64,000 bases of DNA from Kibdelosporangium aridum (lineage in GTDB: Bacteria; Actinomycetota; Actinomycetes; Mycobacteriales; Pseudonocardiaceae): NCBI RefSeq assembly GCF_900176515.1, contig NZ_FWXV01000001.1, positions 1,624,564 to 1,688,563 of the forward strand, written 5' to 3'. Below are positions 60,341 to 64,000 of this stretch, in pieces; within the stretch, counting starts at the first letter, position 1; each line of letters begins with the position of its first letter. A program made the position numbers and the translations under genes. The notes beneath the pieces were generated by a model. It was given only the letters and a program-made list of their open reading frames with translations. It searched no databases and was not told the origin of the DNA.

Positions 60341-62240
60341 ACGCCTCAATATCACCACGACACCCACAATCACCAGCGTGAACAACACCAGCACGGAGGC
60401 CGCCAGGCCGTACTCCTGGTAGTCGAACGTCAGTCCGTAGGCGTAGATGTTCAAGGTTTCCGCCTCGAAGTCCGAACCGCCACCCGGGCCCTTGGTGGCG
60501 TAGATGATGTCGAACGTCTTGAGCGCGTCGACACTGCGCAGCACGATCGCGGCGGCCAGAGTCGGCCACAGCAGCGGCAGGATCACGTGCCGGAACCGCT
60601 GCCAGGCGTTCGCACCGTCCACTTGGGCCGCTTCTTCCGGCTCGGTGGGCAATGTGGACAGTCCGGCGAGCAGGAGCAGCGTCATCATCGGCGTCCACTG
60701 CCAGATGTCGATGCCCATCAACGTCGGCAGGGACTGGCTGGACGAGCCGAGGAACTCCAGCCGTGGCAGGCCGAGCGCGCTCAGCAGGTGGTTGGCGATG
60801 CCGTTGGTCGGGTCGAGGATCAGCAGCCACAGGATGCCGATCGCGACCGGAGTCGCGAGCAACGGGATCACCAGGACAGTGCGGACGATCCTGCTGCCGC
60901 GGAACGCTTTGCGCATGAGCATCGCCAGCGCGAGCCCGAAGACGGTCTCGATCACCACGGCAACGACCGTGAAGTAGATCGTGCGTTCGACCGCGGGCCA
61001 GAAAGGCAGCGAACTCGGCGTCGGCGTCCCGCGCGACCGGCGCCACCGGATTTCCCAGTATCCCGGCCACGAGCGGACGGCCCACGATGTCCCTGGCGCG
61101 GCCGACCTGCACCACGTCCGGCCGGTCGTGGCTGACGCCTGTCGCGGCGCTGATCTGCATGGTCCTCGCCAGATCCGGCGGGAATACCGCGGCGGACGCC
61201 GGGTTCTGCCAGGCGGACCGGCGGGCGCCCGGGATCCCGTCGGCCTGGATCTGCCCGGCCATCTCCGGACCGGAAGCCCAGCGGATGAACTCCCACGCAT
61301 GATCCTGCAGCAGGGAGAACCTGCTGATCGCCAGGCTCCACGACGGGATGTTGTACGGCTTCGACCCGGCTGGGCCCGCTGGGAACGGCGCGTATCCGAT
61401 GGTGTCCTTGACCGTCGAGACCTTGGGATCGAGGAAGCTGGTGTAGATCGCGTCGGCGTCGACGTAGAACGCGGCCTTGCCCTGGGCGAAGATCGGCATG
61501 GCCTGTTCGAGACTCATGTTGGTGGCACCAGGCGGCCCGGCTCGTTCCAATAAGGACCCGTAGTACTCGTACGCGGCGATCGCTTCGGGTGTGGCGATGG
61601 CGGACTTGCCTTCGACGGTGAAGTCACCGCCGAACGAGTACAGGAAACTCGACCACTGGCTCACCGCGCCGGCCCGTTGACCACGGCCGACGTAGCCGAA
61701 GAAGCCGTCGCGCGTCAGCCGCAATGCGGTGTCCCGCAGTACTTCCAGGGTCGTCGGCGGTTCGGTGAGGTCCTTGCGGTAGTACAGCGCCGGCCGTTCG
61801 GTCACCACCGGGACACTGAGGACTTTGCCTGCCGTGATCGAGCGTTGCCGTGGCGCGTCCTGGAAGTCGTTCCATTGGTACGCCGGGTCTTGCACACGGT
61901 CGGTCAGATCGGTGAGCCAGCCGTTGCGCGCGAACAGCAACTGTTCCTGCAGGGCGCGAACCATCATCACGTCGATGTCCGTGGCCGACGCGTTGAGCTT
62001 GACGTTGTAGCTGTTCGCCAGCTGGTCGGAAGTCAGCAGCGACATCGAGACCCGGCGGCCGATCCGCTGCTCGAACTCACCGATCCGTTTGCTGATCGCC
62101 CTCGACCAGACATGGTTGATGGCCATGATCCGCAGCGGGGTAGCCGGATTGGCGCTCGGTCTGGCACAGGAACCGAGCGACAACCCGCCCCCCACGGCGG
62201 CGAGCGCGAGTTTTCCCAGGTTACGGCGGCTGAAGGACAT
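60264..62240 (-). CDS. Extracellular solute-binding protein running on out of frame into permease DNA
   Basis: The first about 415 residues are a complete-looking CUT1 binding protein: a Tat/lipoprotein signal ([22 protein letters not shown] with RR and lipobox LGSC), then [37 protein letters not shown] and [16 protein letters not shown]. After EFAAFLAR (about 60995) the ORF continues for about 240 residues in the wrong frame of the truncated permease to 60264, so the natural stop was lost with the deletion. The product may still bind ligand but carries a foreign tail. The start at 62240 is 20 bp from the operator at 62260-62285. Probable substrate: an oligosaccharide or glycoside feeding the ManD pathway (inference). 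Confidence 0.75.
   Translation of the reverse strand: MSFSRRNLGKLALAAVGGGLSLGSCARPSANPATPLRIMAINHVWSRAISKRIGEFEQRIGRRVSMSLLTSDQLANSYNVKLNASATDIDVMMVRALQEQLLFARNGWLTDLTDRVQDPAYQWNDFQDAPRQRSITAGKVLSVPVVTERPALYYRKDLTEPPTTLEVLRDTALRLTRDGFFGYVGRGQRAGAVSQWSSFLYSFGGDFTVEGKSAIATPEAIAAYEYYGSLLERAGPPGATNMSLEQAMPIFAQGKAAFYVDADAIYTSFLDPKVSTVKDTIGYAPFPAGPAGSKPYNIPSWSLAISRFSLLQDHAWEFIRWASGPEMAGQIQADGIPGARRSAWQNPASAAVFPPDLARTMQISAATGVSHDRPDVVQVGRARDIVGRPLVAGILGNPVAPVARDADAEFAAFLARGRTHDLLHGRCRGDRDRLRARAGDAHAQSVPRQQDRPHCPGDPVARDSGRDRHPVAADPRPDQRHRQPPAERARPATAGVPRLVQPVPADVDGHRHLAVDADDDAAPARRTVHIAHRAGRSGPSGRCERLAAVPARDPAAAVADSGRRDRAAQCRRAQDVRHHLRHQGPGWRFGLRGGNLEHLRLRTDVRLPGVRPGGLRAGVVHAGDCGCRGDIEAWRQEGERVKALCFTAIAPGGRRETT
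60317..61003 (-). pseudogene. Carbohydrate ABC permease (MalF type), 5' end deleted
   Basis: The frame resumes at [24 protein letters not shown] and runs through [15 protein letters not shown], the EAA loop [22 protein letters not shown] and [23 protein letters not shown] to the stop at 60317. The N-terminal 70-80 residues with the first membrane helix and the start codon are absent. The frame joins that of the binding protein at TTTCTGGCCCGCG (about 60992-61004), a sequence that can encode both the binding protein's AFLAR and the permease's FWPAV, suggesting microhomology-mediated deletion. There is no plausible own start. Confidence 0.85.
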
Positions 62241-62259
62241 CCTTGTCCGCTCCGATCAG

Positions 62260-62285
62260 AACTGGTCCAACTGGTAGGACCAGTT
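62260..62285. promoter_or_regulatory. Probable GntR/FadR-family operator of the ManD transport operon
   Basis: AACTGGT occurs at 62260-62266 and again at 62269-62275, followed by AGG and ACCAGTT (62279-62285), giving a perfect 7-3-7 palindrome with TGGTAGGACCA at its core. This fits the t-GT-n3-AC-a pattern of FadR-type GntR sites. It sits 20 bp before the binding-protein start and 470 bp from the gntR gene, so it likely represses the operon. Confidence 0.75.
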
Positions 62286-62554
62286 GGAAGGTAGCAGCGC
62301 GCTTGGCAGATGACCAGAGCGAGGGACGGGAAATGTCGGGGCTTGTGCTGGCGCTGTGGGGTGTTGTGGTCGCCGCTGGCTTCGGTCACCCGGTAAGAGC
62401 CGGTTTTTCAGCCGGGTTGGGCGGTGGCCAGGTCGGGGTCGAGGAAGTCGAGGACGAAACAGCTGAGGCCACCGAGGTGCCTTGGCTGTCGTTTTTGCCG
62501 ATTGATCAGCGAGCGGCGACCGGGTCGGCGAAACTGTGCGGTAAGGAGGTCGAG
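62286..62554. other. Intergenic segment between operator and small membrane protein gene
   Basis: About 270 bases. An open plus-strand frame passes through, but there is no convincing domain or ribosome site before the strong AAGGAGG at 62543. No RNA gene was recognised. Confidence 0.4.
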
Positions 62555-62752
62555 GTGAGCAACAGCGAGCGCCCGTTGTTCGGGCCGATTGATCCGTACG
62601 CCCTGCTGCCGTCGGTGGCGTTGGCGAGTTTTGGGTTTGTTCTCCTGCTCAACGGCGTGGTGCTCGTTGGCTTGGTCCCGCTTGTCCTGGCCGGGTTGAT
62701 CATTGCCTTCGACTCGTGGGCGAACCGGAGCGAGCGAAGGCGGCGGCGTTAA
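62555..62752 (+). CDS. Small membrane protein of unknown function
   Basis: A 65-residue protein with two hydrophobic segments (YALLPSVALASFGFVLLL and GVVLVGLVPLVLAGLIIAF), ending in a strongly basic tail (WANRSERRRRR). GTG 62555 is set by a perfect Shine-Dalgarno AAGGAGG 5 nt upstream; the frame extends to 62243, but nothing supports that part. No known function. It converges on the gntR gene 5 nt away. Confidence 0.65.
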   Translation: MSNSERPLFGPIDPYALLPSVALASFGFVLLLNGVVLVGLVPLVLAGLIIAFDSWANRSERRRRR

Positions 62753-62756
62753 GGCG

Positions 62757-63488
62757 CTAACGGCGCAGGAGTTGCTCGATGTGCTCCTTGGCCATGAGAT
62801 CGACGCTCATGTCCAGCGACGGCCCGTAGGTCCGCAGGCCGAGGGCGAGGTGCTCGCGCATGCACGCCCGCGCCCGCTCAACGTCGTGCGCCTCGATGGC
62901 CTCGAGGATCTCGGGGTGGTGCGGGACGCCGGGCTCGCCGATCGACGGATCGGAGTTCGACCGCAGCATCATCTCGAACATCATGCCGCTGATCGACGAC
63001 AGCATGATCCGCAGGACCGGGTTGCCGCTTGCGGCCGCGATCGCGTCGTGGAATTCCAGGTCGGCGTGCGCCTTGTCGACGACATCGGTCGCCCGCGCCA
63101 TCCTCTCGGTGGCCGCACGCATCGCTGAGATGTGCTCTTCGGTCGCGCGCTCGGCGGCAAGACCGACGATCTCCACCTCGACCGGGATGCGTGCCTCGAT
63201 GAGATGCCGGACGGTCGGGCGTCCGGCCCGATACAGGGTGTCGTAGCTGCGGACGTGCGCTGACGACTGATCGCTCACGAACGCGCCACGGCCCGGCGCG
63301 ACCTCGATCAGATGCTGAGCCTCAAGTCGGCGGAGTACCTCACGAACCACGTTGCGGCTGGCGCCGAACTGGGCGGCGAGCTCGCGTTCCGAGGGCAGTT
63401 TGTCGCCCGCGGGAATGTCGCCGTTGCGGATGTCGTGCTCCAGCTGCAAGGCGATGCGTTCGGTCAACAGGCCTCGCTCGCTCGGCAT
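62757..63488 (-). CDS. GntR family (FadR/FCD) transcriptional regulator
   Basis: A 243-residue regulator: winged HTH (ERIALQLEHDIRNGDIPAGDKLPSERELAAQFGASRNVVREVLRRLEAQHLIEVAPGRGAFV, about 8-72) and the FCD effector domain with its metal-site histidines (DLEFHDAIAAASGNPVL; PHHPEILEAI). ATG 63488 (MPSERGLL) is favoured over 63617. FadR-type GntR proteins often control hexuronate/mannonate genes, which suits the ManD operon, and the operator at 62260-62285 fits their recognition pattern. Confidence 0.9.
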   Translation of the reverse strand: MPSERGLLTERIALQLEHDIRNGDIPAGDKLPSERELAAQFGASRNVVREVLRRLEAQHLIEVAPGRGAFVSDQSSAHVRSYDTLYRAGRPTVRHLIEARIPVEVEIVGLAAERATEEHISAMRAATERMARATDVVDKAHADLEFHDAIAAASGNPVLRIMLSSISGMMFEMMLRSNSDPSIGEPGVPHHPEILEAIEAHDVERARACMREHLALGLRTYGPSLDMSVDLMAKEHIEQLLRR

Positions 63489-63597
63489 GCGCGTCAGGAT
63501 ACGGCAGCTCAGATGCCCCGTCCCGACGTCGTCACGGACCGATAGCATGATCAATATCCATCGGATCGTGATCGTCTGTTCATCTGTAGGGGGTTGT

Positions 63598-64000
63598 GTG
63601 CTGTTCGATGTGATCAACGGACTGGCCGGGCGGAACGCCGCGGTGGACGCGGCGATGCTCTTCGCAGCGGGACCGCTGATCTACATCCTCGGCGCCGCCG
63701 CGCTGCTGGTGGCCGTGCTGCACATGCGGCACCGGGATCGGAACGCGAACCTCTGGCTGGCCGGTCAGGCCGCGGTCGCGTTAGGCCTGTCGTTCGTCGT
63801 GAACCGGGTCCTGCGGGCGCTGGCGTTCCACGAACGGCCGTTCCAAACCAGGCAGGTCAACCTGCTGGTTCAGCACGACCCGGGCGTGTCGTTCCCGAGC
63901 AATCACGCGACCGCGGCGCTGACTTTCGCGTTCGTCATCGGCTTGCTGATTTCCCGCCGATGGGGCTGGATTCTGTTCGCCCCCGCGCTTCTCGTGGCCG
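63598..64000 (+). CDS. PAP2 superfamily phosphatase (undecaprenyl-diphosphatase BcrC-like), truncated by the window
   Basis: The first 134 residues are visible. Helices include LFAAGPLIYILGAAALLVAVL and AVALGLSFVVNRVL; NRVLRALAFHERPF and FPSNHATAALTFAF correspond to the K-x6-RP and PSGH motifs of PAP2 phosphatases in the BcrC-type form (PSNH). The enzyme would recycle undecaprenyl diphosphate to the monophosphate for cell-wall synthesis. GTG 63598 with AGGGGG upstream. The third motif lies beyond the window. Confidence 0.85.
   Translation, partial: MLFDVINGLAGRNAAVDAAMLFAAGPLIYILGAAALLVAVLHMRHRDRNANLWLAGQAAVALGLSFVVNRVLRALAFHERPFQTRQVNLLVQHDPGVSFPSNHATAALTFAFVIGLLISRRWGWILFAPALLVA

Noticed and set aside
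1..64000. CRISPR arrays, tRNA/rRNA genes, IS elements or prophage genes
   Set aside because: No regularly spaced repeats, cloverleaf-like stretches, transposase motifs or phage structural genes were recognised on reading both strands; a dedicated search was not possible.

Overview
The window is high-GC actinobacterial DNA. Its style points to an order like Pseudonocardiales (Amycolatopsis / Kibdelosporangium / Lentzea type): an AfsR-like SARP regulator, ECF sigma factors, a MocR-YczE pair, an nSTAND NTPase, many GTG starts, ATGA/GTGA-coupled operons, small secreted proteins and sugar ABC operons. The order is an inference from gene content. No tRNA, rRNA, CRISPR array, IS element or phage gene was seen.

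Left edge (1-5 kb): a cut-off GT-A-like/DUF6271-type gene and a phytanoyl-CoA-dioxygenase-like gene, transcribed leftward, face a large SARP regulator; this may be the rim of a biosynthetic cluster. 5-10.8 kb is a catabolic block: a CaiB/BaiF CoA-transferase with a citryl-CoA-lyase-like enzyme, divergent from an intradiol dioxygenase, a DoxX protein and an ATZ/TRZ-type amidohydrolase, then an IclR regulator. 10.7-14.2 kb is a tightly coupled three-gene operon (FemAB/GNAT-like acyltransferase, ATP-grasp ligase, MFS exporter) that looks like a minimal peptide-type biosynthesis and export unit. 14.4-19.9 kb: thioredoxin, methyltransferase, a wrecked Ser/Thr kinase gene, Uma2, a TIGR04141/DUF6119 protein and a LuxR-type regulator. 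20-29.3 kb: a ricin-type lipoprotein, small secreted and regulatory proteins, an ECF sigma factor, an alpha/beta hydrolase, NmrA-like and AraC genes, an S9 peptidase behind a nested inverted-repeat operator, and a LysR / DJ-1 divergent pair.

29.3-35.9 kb is a complete narGHJI respiratory nitrate reductase operon in which every junction overlaps. 36.3-45.2 kb is a LacI-controlled oligosaccharide system: LacI, solute-binding lipoprotein, two permeases and a secreted (alpha/alpha)6 glycosidase on one strand, and a cytosolic GDE-type amylo-alpha-1,6-glucosidase on the other, with a perfect 16-bp palindrome between them. 45.2-54.9 kb: epoxide hydrolase, an Ada-AlkA DNA-repair fusion, an orphan NMT1-type binding protein, two tandem serine hydrolases, a YczE/MocR divergent pair and a DGPF-protein / ECF42 sigma pair. 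54.9-58.5 kb: an I36-type secreted inhibitor divergent from an HTH-nSTAND1-TM-beta-propeller protein.

58.5-63.5 kb is a mannonate/hexuronate-type locus (GntR, solute-binding protein, two permeases, ManD dehydratase) in which the transporter genes are broken: the binding-protein reading frame runs into a 5'-truncated permease, the second permease has lost its middle, and between them a translation-initiation segment is repeated three times with a 53-nt period, producing two coupled 18-codon ORFs. The GntR-type operator upstream is still intact. The window ends inside a PAP2/undecaprenyl-diphosphatase-like gene. The most unusual observations are the mini-ORF repeat with its eroded operon, the kinase that lost its HRD loop, the FemAB-ATP-grasp-MFS operon, and the TIGR04141 protein with a possible nuclease-like core.
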